Shown: positions 24,350-39,900, counted from the stretch's first letter. The stretch: 64,000 nt of DNA from Gliomastix tumulicola (GCA_001599755.1 BCHX01000004.1:1302001-1366000); one strand, 5' to 3'. Program-made: numbers and translations. The notes: generated from the sequence alone by a model not told the origin.

Positions 24350-27300
24350 TAATATTATTAACTAGTTTAAAGTAGTTATATAAGTCTTTAAGGGTGGTGA
24401 TTATATTAAATATACTAAAGTGGCCTAGTACTAAGTTATTATAGTATATGCTAATTACACTATTTCTAAGTTCTAGTAGAATTTAGACTTTCCCTTTATA
24501 GCTTAGTCTATGTAACTATTTATTACCTATATTAAGGTAGTAGAATATATTTCCTATTTTAATATATTCTATTAGTATAGGGTAATTATTAAGATCTTAC
24601 TTATTTCCCTATAGGATAATCCTATTATTAAGTTTAAGCTCCTTATATTTATTATTATTATAGCTTTCTTTATTAATATAGATAGTGGGTTTATTATTAT
24701 TTCTAGTTAGTAGTATATAAATAGTATTAACCTACCTACCTCTTTTAATTATATTAAGTTAAATCTACTAGATTTTACTATTATTAGTCTATTTAAAGAC
24801 TTATTCTTTTATAATAATATATCCTATATTATATTTTAGTTTTTAGCTTAAGGTGTTAGCTCTTTTATTCTTTAATCCTTTTCTATAGATAATTTTATAA
24901 TTAAATTTAGCTATTATTTCTATATAGTAAAGTTATTAACTATTAAGTTTTTATATTATTATAAAGTATATAATATTCTTATAATTAATATAAACTATCA
25001 CCTTATATTTACTTCCTAGTAGGTAGTATTAATACTCCTTAAAGTATAATATAATTACTAGAAATTCTTTATTATAAATAAAGTAGTTTAGCTTTACACT
25101 ATATAGCTTTTATAAAAAGAATATAATTAGTTTTAATCTTCCTTAGTTATCTTATTATTTTATTTACCCTATAACTATAAAATTAGAAGTATTTATTTTA
25201 AGTTTAATAGGTTTTTTAGGATTAAATATAATAAGTATAGGTTTAAATATAATATATTTCTTAATCTTATTAAATACTTACTAGTATACTAATATCTATT
25301 TAAAGTTTTAGTCTTTCTTTATAGCTTCTATAAGTAGGTTTATAATTTTACTAAAGTCCTTAATAAAGTATTAGTAATAGTTTATAAAATTAATAAATAC
25401 TTAAATTTCTTTAATAGACTTAGGTTACACTTATTCCTTAACTATAGCTACTTTTACTAGTTCTATAGTAATTTTACCTAGTTAAATAATATATCTAAGG
25501 AATTTTACTTCCTAAGTGTAGAAATAGCTCTTTTTTAGATTAATAAGTAGGTTTACCTCTTATAGTTTTATAAGGACCTTATAAATATATTCCTTATATT
25601 ACTACTTATTTTTAGAGTAGATAAGGATATTATTAAAGTATATAATTATAAATATATTAAGGTATTCTTATAGTATATTATTAATTATTTATTAAAATAT
25701 AGCTAGGGTATTAGTAAGCCTAAAAGGTATTACTAGGTATTTAAAAAGTCTAAACTTAGTGTAAAATACTATTTTCTACTTATCTCCCTCCTTAATTTAA
25801 ATAAGGTTATATACTCCTTTAAGGTTAAGAGCTATAAAAATATTACTACTAGTAAGCTTATCCTTAAGCTTATTTATAAGTAGTAATAGTATTTAGTTTT
25901 TCTTTATAATAATATTAAGTATTTAGTAGTTAATATATAACTTAAGCTTCTTATTCTTTTTTAAAATAAATATAATAAAGTAGCCTATTAATAATATTAA
26001 GTATTAAATATACCCTTTCTTAAATATCTTATTAAGGTATTCTCTAAGAGTCTTAAGCTATAACTAGTTAAGTAGGTATATCTTACTAAATAAAGGGTTC
26101 TTACTATTTATAATTTTAATTTTATAGTCCTATTTTATATATTCTAGGAGTCCTATTTTAAGTTTATCTATAAATAATTTCTTATAAATATAATACTAAG
26201 ATAAAATTTATTCTTTCTTATTTATTAAGGCTTCCTATTTCTCCTATAGCTTCTTATTTATATAGAGCTTTACACCTTATAAGTAGTATTATATTTAATT
26301 AAGTGTTTACTTTTTAATTTATTATTACTACTATAAATTAATATTATAATTAAGGTGTAGTATTATCTAGGTTATTACTATATCTTATTCCTATTTATTA
26401 AGTGCTCTTTTAGTCCTCTTATTAAGGTCTACTACCTAGGTAGGCCTATTATAAAATTTTATTTTTTCTAGATATTAATAATTTAGGAGCTTTAGTATAT
26501 CCCACTACACTAAATAGCTATTACTCTAGTTAACTATAGGGTTATTTATCTATAATTATTTAAACCCTATAATTATATCTTCCTTATCTAGTGGGAGGAT
26601 ATTAAATTAAATAGGTATTTCTTATTTAGCTATAGTATAGAGAAGGTAATTAGTTTCCTTATTTACTATTAGTTCTTACTTTCTATATTTAGGCTTAAGA
26701 AGTATCCCTAGTATTTTAGGTTCTACCTTCTTATACTATAAAAGTTAGTATAAGTATATTAACTTAGATAATATAATATTATATATAGCTCTACTATTTA
26801 ATAGTGCTTTAAAACTATATCCCTATATTTAAACTTCTAAAGTAATACTTATTAGTCTCTTTAGGTCTTTCTATTTACTTTATATAGCTTTAAAGGCCTT
26901 CTAAAGGGTCTATTAGTCTATAGCCCTTATTATATTTAATATATCTAGTTTTTTACCTAATTATTATATTAGTAGTAAATAAGAATATTATTAATAATAT
27001 AGTATACTCTTTCCTATGTAGGGTGTTATTTATATTTATTATAGTAGTTTCTTATAATATATTAGTATTAAATAAGGTTATTTAAGGTTCCTTTAGTTTA
27101 AGTGTTAAAGTTAAAACCTTTATTTTATATATTATATAGATCTTAGTAAATCCTATTAGGATTCTCTTATAGTTTATATACCTTATAGTAGTAGTATTAC
27201 TTAAAGATACTTAGTGTAATAGTTTTATAGCTTAGGCCTACTACTTTATTTTCTCTTTATCTTTCCTTTTAGTTATATTATTACTATGTCTTTTATATTT

Positions 27301-29395
27301 ATTCTTCTTTAGCTTTATATTATCTCTCCTTCTTAATAACTTGCTCCTTATACTAGTTATTAATTTTATCCTAATTATAGATTTTATAGTACTTATCTAG
27401 GCACTCCTATAGGGTTTTATACTATTAGTATAACTCTTCGCCTGTGAATTATAGTATAGTAATACTATATTAAAGTTGCTTAGTCTTATAAGGTTATAGT
27501 TTATATTCCTAGTAGGGTTCTAAAATTAGTATATTATTATTATATATAGGGTAGACCCTATTAGTAACTTTATCCTCTATATAGTCTTTATATATATAGT
27601 TATAGTATAAAATCCATAAGATCTTAGTATATAAGTTATAGTTTAATACTATTAGGGGGTTATTACTAGGGTAGCCTTATAATATTATATATTTTATATT
27701 AAATACCTTAAATAGTATATAGGCTAGAATATAGATTTACTTTTCTACTTTATTAGGGAAGAGTTTAGTCTTTTTAATAGTTTCTTCTAGGTATTCCTCT
27801 ATAAGGAACCTTATAGCTATAACTCTATTAAATTCTTCACCACTACTTTCCTTATATAGGTCCTCTATATTAAGGTAGTTCTTATCCCTAGAATTATATT
27901 ATAGAGCCTTAAATTTCCATAGTTTAGTATTAAGTTTTTCTACTATATAAATATAGTAGGTGTTATTATAATATACTATTTAGAGGGTTAACTTATATAT
28001 TATTAGAAAGTATTTATAAATAGTATTAAACTTCTTCTTAGGTTCCTTCTATTTAATTTACTTCTATAGTTTATAGAAGTATTTTTACTTAGGTGTAAGG
28101 TATATATTTACTTTATACCCTTACTCACTATAGTTATAGTAGGTAATAGGTTAATACCCTTAGTCTTTCTTATCTTATTTTTACTATAGTACACCTAGCT
28201 CTATTAGTCTAGTGTGTAAGTAGTTCCTATATACTATACTATTAAGGTTCTTCCTCTAGGTATTAAGGTCTTAGTTCCCTTTACTTTATTAATTACCTTA
28301 TAGCTAGTTTCTTAGTTAGCCTTAGTTAAATCTATAAGGCTAAGTTTAGTACTCTTAGTGACTATTCCTCTTCTTCTTTATATATTAGGTGTATTATTAG
28401 TTATCTATATTAATAATAAGTCTTACCTACTCCTTAAAGTCTATTAGGAGCTACCTTTCCCTTACTAGCTTGTCTTTAACTTTATCCTTAAGGCTATTAT
28501 ATATTATACTAATAAAGTAGAAGTTATCCTAGTGGAGTTTTATTATAAAGATATATCCTTTAGTGATATAGGCTAATATAGCCTTAGTTTATTATAGCTA
28601 GCTAAGCCTTTATTATACTTTTTCTTCTTTATTAACTATTCTATAAAGCTATATAAGGTTATACTTAAAAATATTAAAACTTCTATAGAGTTCTTTAGTA
28701 GTATTATTAGGTTAGTCTTTAATATATTTATCTATATAGGGTTAAAACCACTAAAGTAGCTTACCCTTAAGGTATTTAAGTGTAAATTAAACCTTATATT
28801 CCTCTAATATAAATTAAATAAGGTAGTACTTAAAGTATATTTTAAGCTTAGTAATAAATAATTATAGTTCTTCTAGGTTACTATTATATAGCTTAAATAG
28901 TGTTAGTTTTAGTACTTCTCCTATCTCCTTTCCTCCTTAGGTAATATAAGTATTATAGTAGACCTACTTAAGTTACTTTAAGTATCTCTTCTTATTTTAT
29001 TCCTTTTATATCTTAAGCTTATAGAAAGCTTTAGTGAACTACTTATTAAGTTAATACTTACTTTCCTTCTTCTTATACTTAAGTTAAATAATAGTATATT
29101 CTAAGTTATAAACTATATTAGTAAATAATTTAGTATTTTTATTACTAGTTTATTATATCTTATAAAGTTCCTTATAGACTTATTTAGTTTCCTTAAGCTC
29201 TTTAGATTTATATCCCTTATTATTACTTAGAGGGGTAACTATTAGGGTATTAAGGTTATTCTACTTCTTAGGTAGAGTTTTAGTAGTAGGAATAATAGGT
29301 TACTTACTAGTAGACTTAGAACTTTTAGTAGAGGATATAATATCTTAGTATTACTTAGTCTTAATATAGTAGGGTCTAAATAAGAGCTATTAATA

Positions 29396-29862
29396 TATAA
29401 TAAATAGAGTAATCCATCTAGTATAAGGTAGTTAAATTAGGGTTTAAATAAGTTTTATATTCTTAGAACTCTAAGATATCTTAATTAAATAAGTGGTGGT
29501 TATAGTAAGTAAGTATAAGTATTAATAGTATTAAAATTAGTATAGTAGAGGACTCTCTTAACTTAAATACTTATAGGTAAAGGATACTTTTAAGTAAGGT
29601 ACTTTATTAATAGTTAATAAGCTATTTAATCTATTTAGGTAATAACTATAATATATATATAAAATAATATTTTATATAGTTTACCTTATTTACTAGTACC
29701 TTATATACTTAGTGAATATTATAAACTTACTTTAGGGTAAGTTATTCTATATTAACCTATCTCTTAGGTGTAGACCCTAGCTTTAAGATAGAATATCTCC
29801 TTCCTAGTGTGCCTTAACCTATAGGGTCTATAATCCTATGACTATAGTGTTAGGTTATAATA
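29396..29862 (-). repeat. E2 5' LTR (right copy)
   Basis: 467 bp, same length as the left copy. The outer 60 bp (CCTAGTGTGCC, CCTATGACTATAGTG) are slightly less mutated than the rest. Confidence 0.88.
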
Positions 29863-29983
29863 CTAAGATTAAATACTTATTAGTAATTAATTAAAATAAT
29901 AAGACTATTAGTTAAGGAAGGAAGATATATTATTAGCTTACTTAAGTACTAATAATTAGTTAATAAAGCTAATAAGTCCCTAA

Positions 29984-30039
29984 AGCTCTTTATAAAAGCC
30001 TCTAGAGGGTAAGGGTTCTAAGAGGGTAAAACCCCCTAA
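29984..30039 (+). repeat. 56-bp direct repeat with hairpin, copy 1
   Basis: By my count it matches 52396-52451 at 47 of 56 positions, with eight of the nine differences being transitions. Both copies end GGGTAAAACCCCCTAA, with a short G/C stem around a TAAAA loop. CCTTTATAAGAGCT follows here and is roughly the inverse of the AGCTCTTTATAAAAG at the start. Confidence 0.7.
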
Positions 30040-30415
30040 GCCTTTATAAGAGCTACTAGAGGTAAATATTAGCCTTCTTTATTTAAATTAAATACTATAA
30101 AAAATAAAGCTATTTATAATATTAAAATATATTAAATAGCTTTAAATTTATATATTAAATTATTTATTAATTTATAATTAAAAAAGTTATATAATTTTAC
30201 TTTTTAATTAATAAAAATATTTAAATTAATATAATAATTTATTTACTTTAATATATATTATAAAATTTTAAGTTATTTTTTTTTATAATATTTTCTTCTT
30301 TATATATATATTTTTTTTATAATAAAAATAATTATAATAATAATAATAAATTACTTCCCTTTACTATAAGAGATTTTTATTATTTTTATTTACTTTAATA
30401 TAAAAAAACTATTAT

Positions 30416-30494
30416 TATATATATTTATATATATTTATATATATATTTATATATATTTATATATATATTTATATATATTTATATATATATATTA
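30416..30494. repeat. AT microsatellite (TATATATTTATATA units)
   Basis: A run of TATATATTTATATATA-type units. It is simple sequence and may be partly a product of RIP. Confidence 0.75.
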
Positions 30495-33400
30495 AAATAA
30501 GTTTTTAAGTAAATAGTATTAATAAAATAAAAATTAAATAAACCTTTTTTTACCTTTAAAGTTTATATTTTTATATTTAGTTTTTACCTCTTTTTTTATA
30601 AATTAATCTCTTTAAATTAAGATTACCTATAAGGAAGAATATTATAATAGCTTTTATTACTATAGCTTTACTATTACCTCTTAGCCTTTATTAAGATTTA
30701 ATTAAAGAGCTTCTTTTTATATTTAATATATTACTTTTAATATATATTTATATTTACTATAAAAAAATAAAAATTAATAACTAGTTTATTTACTTAAAGA
30801 AGCTTAATTTATATATTAAAAAGTATTTAAAGTATTATATAGCTTAAAGTTATTAATTTATATTAATTTAAGTAAAATTTCTTTCTCCTTTATTTATAAT
30901 ATAAAATATTAATAGAAATTAATATAGCTTTAAATTTTTATTTTATTTTATTATAAATAAACTATTAGTAATATATAATTATTTAATAAATTATAATTAA
31001 AGCTCCCTACTTTTACTCCTTAATTAAAGTTATTACTTAAAGCTAAAGAGCTTAGTATTATTTATTAATATATTATATATTTAAAGACCTTAGCTTTAAG
31101 TATTATTTTTAATACTTTAATAAATATCCCTTTATTTATTATATATTTTATTACCTTTTATATTAATTATACTATCTTCTTATTCCTTTAATATAGTATT
31201 AACCCTAAAAATAGCTTAATAGAGGCTAATACTTAATAAAAATAACTTTAAATTTAATAAAATTACTATTATTATTACTATATTAGTAAAGATTTATTAT
31301 AAATACTTATAATATTATAGATTTAAGCTTAAGCTTAAGTTTAATTTTAACTTTCTCTTAATAAGCTTACTTTATTATTTATAACTATAAGTTAACTAAA
31401 TATTAAAACTCTATCTCTCTTTATTTAATAAAGCTAGTTAAATTATTTATATATATACTTAGTATTTTAATTATTCTCTATAGCTACTTTAAGTAATTTA
31501 AATAATAAATTAAAGTACTTTAAATATAAACTTTATAAAATACTATAACTTTATAATCTTTATAATTAACTATATAATACTTATTTATATTATATTAATC
31601 CCTAGACTATATATAACTCTAATAAGAATAAGTAGGTTTATATATATTACTTTTAAATATAGTTATACTTTAACTTTATTACTAATAATAATAATAAATA
31701 CTACTACTATAATATATATTAAAAATTAAATATTACTAGCTTTTAGTTTACTTTATTTATATATAATAATTAATAATTCTTTAAGTAGCTTAATAAGTAG
31801 CTTATAGTAATATATTTAATAACTACTATACCCTTAAACCTCTTTAACCTCTTATAGGCTTTAATAAATTTACTTAAGGTTTAAGTAGAGGAAATATAAT
31901 TACCTTTAATTAACTCTCTTTTTTATAGGGAGATTAATATTATAATATTAACCTTATTAAATTAATACCTCTTTATATATTAGTAATATAAATTAAATAC
32001 TTAAATAATAAAATACTACCTTTATTATAAGAGAATATAGTTTAATATATATTTTAAAGATAATATTTATTAAAACTACTATAATAAAGATAAAAGCTAA
32101 CTTATTTACTTATTTTACTTCTTCTTAGCTAATAATAACCTTAACCTTAATAATCTCCCTAGTAATTTACTTAAACTCTTATAAATTAAAAAGATATTAA
32201 TCTCCTCTATTTATATATATATATAAATCTTCTAGTACTATAGCTAGGCCTATAAGTATTATAAATATATTATTAATTTTCTTTAAAATATTAGTAAAGT
32301 ATTTTCCTAGCTTTCTCTTCTACCTCTAGACCTTAATATTATTATTTTAAAGCTTATTAATATTATTACTTAGCTATATATAATTAAATAGTTTAAATAT
32401 TAATTTATTATTTACTAATAAGCTATTTAGTAATAGCTTATCTTTTTAAAGTAAAGCTACCCTAGCTATTATAATATTAAAATTAATAAATTTCACCTTA
32501 GCTAATTACCTACTAATAGTAATATAGCTAACTAGGTATTAAATAAAGTTACTAAAATAAAGAATTTTAATAATTTAGCTAATAATAATACTATTATTAA
32601 TATAAATAATAACTTTAATAAGGTTATTATATTAAATTTAATAGTTAATTAAGCTAAACTTAATATTTTAAGAGATTAGTTAAGAGATAAAAATATCCCT
32701 TAGATTATTCTACTAAAGCTAGTAGTCTTTACTTTTATTACTAGTACTATATCTTCTAGCTTTAGCCTTTATATTTAAATACTTAATATTTAATTAATAC
32801 TTATCTTTAAATTTAATAAATTAAAATACCTCCTATCTCTTACCTTCCTTATATTATATTTATATAGTAAGAGTAACTTTATTAAGCTATATCTTTAGCT
32901 TATTAGCTATAAGGATTATATTTAATTATACTTTAAGTAGTATAATAAATAATTTATAAAGTACTTAAGATTTTATTATATTATTTTTAATACTTTAATA
33001 AAATAATAAGTTAATTTATATAGTAGCTTTTTTATTAAATAACTTAACTTTAATAATTTAAACCTTAATACTATAAACCTCTACTTTATTTTTAAATAAA
33101 ATACTAAGGATACTAAAAAATTACTCTTCTTTATAGTTTAATTTTCTAGTAACCTCTAAAATATATACCCTTAGTAAATAACTTATTATAATTAACTAAA
33201 AGCTATAGTCTATAGTTTAAGCTATTTAAATATCTTTCTTATACTCTTAGCTATAGATTTATATTAAGATTCCCTTTAAAGATATATATTTAATTATTTT
33301 ATTTAATAAACTTCCTTAGCTTATAATTAAGTTTATTTAATTATTATAAACTTAAAAAATAACCCTTATATTACTACTTAGTATTTTTATATTTACTTTA

Positions 33401-35375
33401 ATATCTTCCTTAAGATTATAATAAAGCCTAAGTTTAACCTTAAGGAGGTCTAGTAATACTATAAGTAATAGTTTTAAGGTAGTACTTATATATATAATCT
33501 CTTTTAACTTAAAGATAATTTAAATATTAATAATATAAATAATATAATTAAATTCTTCTTTAAATAATTTTAGGGCTATTATATTAATATAATTAACCTA
33601 TAGCTTAATTAAATAGTTTTACCTAGTAAAGGAAACTCTTTTACTCTTAGTAATTTAAATTTAATCTTTTAATACTTTACTAATATTATTAATTAAGTTT
33701 AATACTATAAGTATATAAATATATATTACTTTTACTATTAATATTATATTAATACTAATAATTATTTCTACTTTAAAGAATACTCCTTTTATTACTTTTA
33801 CTTCCCCTATAAAGTCTATAAAGCTTTAATATTAATTAAAAGCTATAACTTAATAAACTTAATCTTTAATAACTCTTATAATAATTTAAATATTAATAAC
33901 TATAATTATACTTTTACTATTAGCTAGAGTATAAACTATAATATATCTTCTTATATTAATATTATTATTATTATAAATTATATTATAAAGTATACTTTTA
34001 AGAGTAAGATTAAGTTAAAAAACTTTAAAGATATTATTAAGGTAATTTTACTTAAAATTAATAATATTTAGCCTTTAACTAGCTTTATAGTTAAATTTAT
34101 AAATAAAATAATTATTAAGTATAATTAATTTATAATAAAGATATTTTATATTTTATTAAATTTACCTCTCTAGGAGTTATTCTAGGTTATAGTTATTATT
34201 AATTACTACTTTATTAATTAATAAATATAAACTAATATTATAGAGAAAAATAATATATACTTAGTAAAGTCTTTTTATATTAAGTACTTTATATAGGCTA
34301 AGTTATAGGAAGATTTTATATACTTTACCTTCCTTATAACTATTAATTTAAAGGGTAATACCTAGATATACTTTTCTTAAGCTAAAGCTTATATTTTAAA
34401 TTACTTCTTATATTATAAGCTTAATATAATAGTTAATTAATTTAAAGATTATTACTATATATAGCTAATATTATATTATTTATATAGAAACTAAAAAGAG
34501 TTAAAAACTATAAAGAGAGTTACCTTTAACCTATATTATAAAGCCTTCTTCTACTACTAGGAACTTTACCTATATATATATTTTAATAACTACTATAAAG
34601 ACCTTTCTCCCTTATAGGAGAAAGAGTTTAAAGAGTTAAAAGTTACTAAGAATAAAAATATAATTACTAATTAATAGATATTTACTTAATAGCTTTTTAA
34701 TTAAGACTTTAAAATTAAAAATATTAAACTCCTAGGTAACTACTTAATTAATTAAACCTATAACTAGACCTTTTATATTAATAAATATTTTAATCTCCTT
34801 TATAATTACTATAATTACTAAAAGTAAATAAAGAATAACTATATAATCTCTTTAAATAATCTTATAAAGATTTTAACCTTTTTAATTTAAAGTAAAGGTT
34901 TATTTTTAACCTCTTTAAGAGCTATTTATAGGATATACTTATTAATTAATATTTTATTTCTCTTTTACTATAAGTTAATAGCTTAAATAATATAAGTAAA
35001 TTCTTCTTTATTAAAGCTATATATATATACTTTAGCTAAATAATATTAAGCTAAGATATTATTACTTAAGCTATACTTACTAATATAATTACTAATATAA
35101 TTACTAATATAATTAATAATATAACTTTTTACTCTCTCTTTTACCTTTCTATTTCTAAGAGTCTTATAGAATTTCCCCCCTTTTTATTTATTAATAAAGT
35201 AAGCCTATAAGTAAAGATATAGTACTTATATTACTTTATTATTAATAAAAAGTTAATAATTAGCTTTTATACTTTTAAGTTTATTAATAACTACCTCTAG
35301 AAGCTATTCCCTATATATAATAATAAATACTTTAATAGCTATAGTATACTTTTACTTAGTAACTTTTATTAATTA

Positions 35376-35794
35376 TATTATAACCTAACACTTAGCCTCC
35401 TCTTATCTAGTTAAGCTTATTATATATACCTTACTATTTTCCTCTAATTATAAGATAATTATTTAAGGTATTAATAATTACTCCTATAATTATTTAGTAA
35501 CTATAGTAATCCCCTTACTATCACCTTCCTAATTACTAGTAGTACCTAATAATTACCCTTATATATATACTATAGTTATTACCTAGTTAATATATAGATA
35601 GTCTTAGCTATTAATAAGGTTATTTACTATAATACTTACTTTACTTATTTATTTAATATTTAAGTCTTATACTTAAGTTGTAATTATTACTATTTAATAT
35701 AAATACCCTACTAATCTTATAAATAAGCCTTACTTATTTAGAACCCTACTCTTCTATTAACTACCCTATAGCTACTAGAAGCCTATTTATTATA
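35376..35794 (+). repeat. E4 5' LTR
   Basis: 419 bp, starting TATTATAACCTAACAC, the RIPped form of a TGTT start, and ending AGCCTATTTATTATA. It is the inverse of the E3 LTRs. Confidence 0.9.
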
Positions 35795-36907
35795 TATTAA
35801 TAGCTCTTATTTAGGACTAGTACTATATCTATATACTAAGTAATAACTAATACTATAGCGCCTAAGACCCCTATTCTAGCTATAATCTAGCTAGCTACCC
35901 TATAAGAAGGTAAGCTTAACTTAACTAAGATTAACCTAGGAATAGAAATTAATAATAAGTTAAGTAATAGAGAACTAGACCTAGAGGATTAAATTAATAC
36001 CTTAAGGGACTAAGCTAAATATAACCTAAGGAATATAAAGAAGTACTTTATAGAGGAAAATTAAAATCTATATAAGGAGATTTATAACCTTTAATAATAA
36101 CTTAGGAAGATTACTAAGTTAAGATATTAATAAGCTAGTTTAAATTAAGAAACCCTTATAGTAATTATAAGAATATAACTAGAAAAAGATATTAAAGAAA
36201 TTCTTAAACTTAGAAAGCTAAAGCTATATAATAATAACCTAGCTAAACTCTAAGAATTCCTTATATCTCTTTAATAATACTTCTTATACTTCCTATAAAT
36301 CTTTAAAAATAATAAGGCTAAAGCTTAGTTTATTATTATTTACCTTACTAAAACTATATAAATATAGTTTTAACCTATTATTAATTAATATATAAGTAAA
36401 AAAGCTAAAGTTATAATTTAAGAAATATTTAATAATTATAAAGCCTTTAAAAACTAAATAAAATAAATATTTAGACCTATTAATAAAGAATATAAGAACT
36501 ATAATAAAATTAAATATTTTTAATAATTAAGATTAGTAATAGTATATATAGCTAAGTTTAAAGCTATTACTATACTTATTTAGTGGGATAAAATATATCT
36601 TAAAGAGGTCTTCTATAATAAACTTAAGGATAAGGTAAAGAATAAGCTTAATAAGATTCTTATACCCTTAATTAAGCTTAATAAATATATTTAACTAGCT
36701 ATTTAAATTAATAGTATACTTTATACCTAATAATAAGAAAAGAAAAATAGAGAATAATAGTATTATTAGCTTAACTAGGGTAAGAAGTAATAAGAGTAGA
36801 ATAATAACACCTTATAGGGAATATATATAGGACTAATAGAGATTAGTAATCTAAAGTAAGGAAAAAATAAAGAGTAGAAACTATAATATAATATTTATAA
36901 TAATATT

Positions 36908-39900
36908 TACTATAACTATAGAAAGAAAGGGTATTATATACTATAATACTATTTACCTAAGAAGTAATATAATAGTAGGAAGAAGAAGGTTAAAGCCTTA
37001 GAGTAAGCTAAGGAAGTTAAAATAATAGAAAGAAATAATACCTCCTATAGAATTTAATTAAAATCTATAATTACTAAATAAACTATAGAGTATAATACAC
37101 TTCTATAGGTTAAATACTTTAACTATAAATATACTACTTATAAAAAGGTAAAGAAGACTAATAAGTGGTACCTATAAGAAATTAAAGTGTAGGAATATAG
37201 TAATAAATACCTCTAGAATCCTAAGTATAAAGAGGAGTATACTATAACCTCTAATAAAGAAGAAAATTATAAAGAACTAATATAGGGGATATACCTAGTA
37301 AATAATAACCTAGATAAAAGGTATACCCCTATGCTAGGAGGTAGAGATAAGATTATTACTATTTAAGTAGTCTAGCTTAAAGGTATAATTAAAGGAGAAA
37401 TAATCCCTAAGGGAGAATTTAGAAACTACCCTATACTATAGATTAACTATAAAGAGTATATTAACCTCTTATAGATCTTATACTACTATAATATTTATAA
37501 GGATTATATTAAAGATAAAGCTAAGAATAAAGCTTATCTAGTATAAAGTAACTAGGTATATAAAGATCTATACTAGGAAAATAAGATAAGAGAATACTAA
37601 GTATATAACTAGTTAATATAAAATACTATATAGCTAAAGCTTATAGAATAGCTAAGCTATTAAGAGGACCTTTACCTATTTAACTATAATAACTAAATAT
37701 ATAAAGTATATAATAAAGAGAAAATCTAATAATAATATAAGGAGAAGGATAAGAAAAGAAATAATTAGTAAAGATAAAAGGCTTATTATAAAGCTATATA
37801 GCTCCTTTAAAAGATAATTCTATATAGAATTTACTTTAATAAGGTAATATATAATAAAGTATATCTTAAGGTCTATAAAGCTATATAAAATAAATTTAAC
37901 CTAGAATAATAGGGATACTACCTCTATTAAGGACCTTAGGTTAATAAAATTTAAGCTAAATATATTTAATAATATATATATACTAATAAATAAAAAAAGT
38001 AAAGAAAGTATATAAACCTATATAAAGACTATAATTAACTATAGACTATTAGTAAAGTAGGATAAAGAATCTATATTTATAAATATTATTAATAATTAAG
38101 TAATAAGAAGGAGATTAAGGAAGAACTTTAAACTATAAGGTACTTTAGTTTTAACTTTAATACTTAAGAAGAGATAAAATAATAAGAAACCTAATACTAA
38201 TAAATTATTAGAGAGTATCTTAAAATACCCTTATAATACCTAGAGGATTAAGTAATAAAGGATAATAAAGAATTTAATATAAAGTAAATATATAAAAACC
38301 TCTATATATATAAAAACTATTACCTTAATATAAATATTAAGGAAGTTAAAGAAGAACTCTACTAGCTAGAAAAGGATAAATTTAACTTTATAAAGCACTA
38401 AGGGATACTATAATAGAAGTAGTAGTACTATAAGATTAAAGAAAAATATAATAAAATACTAGAATTATACTAGTGAAGACTTTAAATTATTAATAGTATA
38501 CCTATTTACACTATATAATAAATCTAGGAAATACTAATAGTAAGGGTAGCTAATTAAGAAAATACCCTAAGGGACCTTTATAGAGCTAAGTTTACTATAA
38601 GGGGAAGAGTAGGAAAGCTTACCTTAAAAGTCTAATTATAGGGATACTACCTAAATATACTAGTAAATAGTAGGGTAATAAATAACTTTATTACTAAAGG
38701 GGTACTTAGAAGATATTACCTACTATAGAAGTAGAAGTTAAAACCTTATCCACTTAATAACCTTAAAGGAGAACTAATAATATATAATAATAAATAAGTT
38801 AATAGGGAGATTAATTAACTTACTCTTAATATCTCTAGATATAATATATAGGTAACTTTTAATCTTATATTAATTAAGAGCTATAATTTAATATTAGGGT
38901 TTCTATAGCTATAAGATAAAAACCCTAATATTAATTAGGAGTATAATTAACTATAGTAGTGAAATACTATAGGCTTTTTAATTATAGGAATACTAGAAGA
39001 GGGATCTTACTTTAATAAGAATTAACTAGTGAAGTTTAACTACTAAGATAAAAGAGTAATTAAATATATCCTCTAGTAAAATATAAAGAAAAATAATAGC
39101 TTAGTAATAGCTTTAATAGTATTATAACCTAGAAGAAAATAAAAATAATATATCCTAGGAAAATTATACTTCTATATAAAAGAAGTATACCTAGTATAAA
39201 CTACTAATAAGTAAGAACCTTAGGAATAGCCTAAGGATAAAATAAGGAATATCCTATATAAATATAGGATTTATAAAAACCTATTTAAAGATAAACTACT
39301 AATTAGCCTATTAAAATATAATAAATAAAGTTATAAAATTAAACTTATTAATAGAGTAAACCCTATATTTTATAAAATTTATACCCTTATACTAGAAGAA
39401 ATAAAAGTATTAAATAAATACTTAAATAAAATACTAAAGAAAAGATATATTTAACCTTTAATATCTTTAGTAAAATACCCTATTATATTTATTAAGAAGA
39501 AGAATAGTAAGCTATATTTAGTAGTTAATTACTAAAGATTAAATATTATTACTAAGAAAGACTAAATACTATTATTTTTTATTAAAGAACTAAGGGATTA
39601 ACTTATAAATAAATAGGTCTTTATAATACTTAACCTTAAAGAAGTATATAACCTTATTAGAATTAAGGAAGAAGATAAGTGGAAAATTACCTTTAAGATT
39701 AAGTAAAGTCTTTTTAAATATATAGTTATACTATTTAGCCTTATAAATATACTAGTTACTTTCTAATAAATAATTAATTATATCCTATATAAATACTTTA
39801 ATTAATTTATAGTGGTTTACCTTAATAATATTTTAATCTTCTTAAATACCCTAGAAGAATATAAGGAATATATCTATAAAGTTTTAAATATCTTATAAGA

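Larger units (their letters stand above)
18506..29862 (-). mobile_element. E2: Ty3/gypsy LTR retrotransposon, RIP-inactivated, with an inserted segment
   Basis: LTRs are 467 bp each, and the element is flanked by CTAAG (18501-18505 and 29863-29867). Internal sequence runs parallel to E1 on both sides of about 21,250-24,660, so the two are related subfamilies. The RT core reads YFNNILIYS on the minus strand at 25614-25640. At 11.4 kb it is about 3.4 kb longer than E1. Most of the excess is the foreign segment at about 21,252-24,349, and 24,360-24,660 also has no clear counterpart in E1. Stops fill every frame. Confidence 0.88.
29868..35370. other. RIPped AT-rich sequence, left arm of the host of E4
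   Basis: About 5.5 kb of TA-rich sequence with no LTR pair of its own that I could find and no ORF. It begins with a hairpin-bearing direct repeat (29984-30039). A TATATATATTTA microsatellite lies near 30416-30494. Short 12-bp repeats (ATTACTAATATA) occur near 35085-35120. It continues on the other side of E4 at 50707. It is probably an older transposon, class unknown. Confidence 0.5.
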
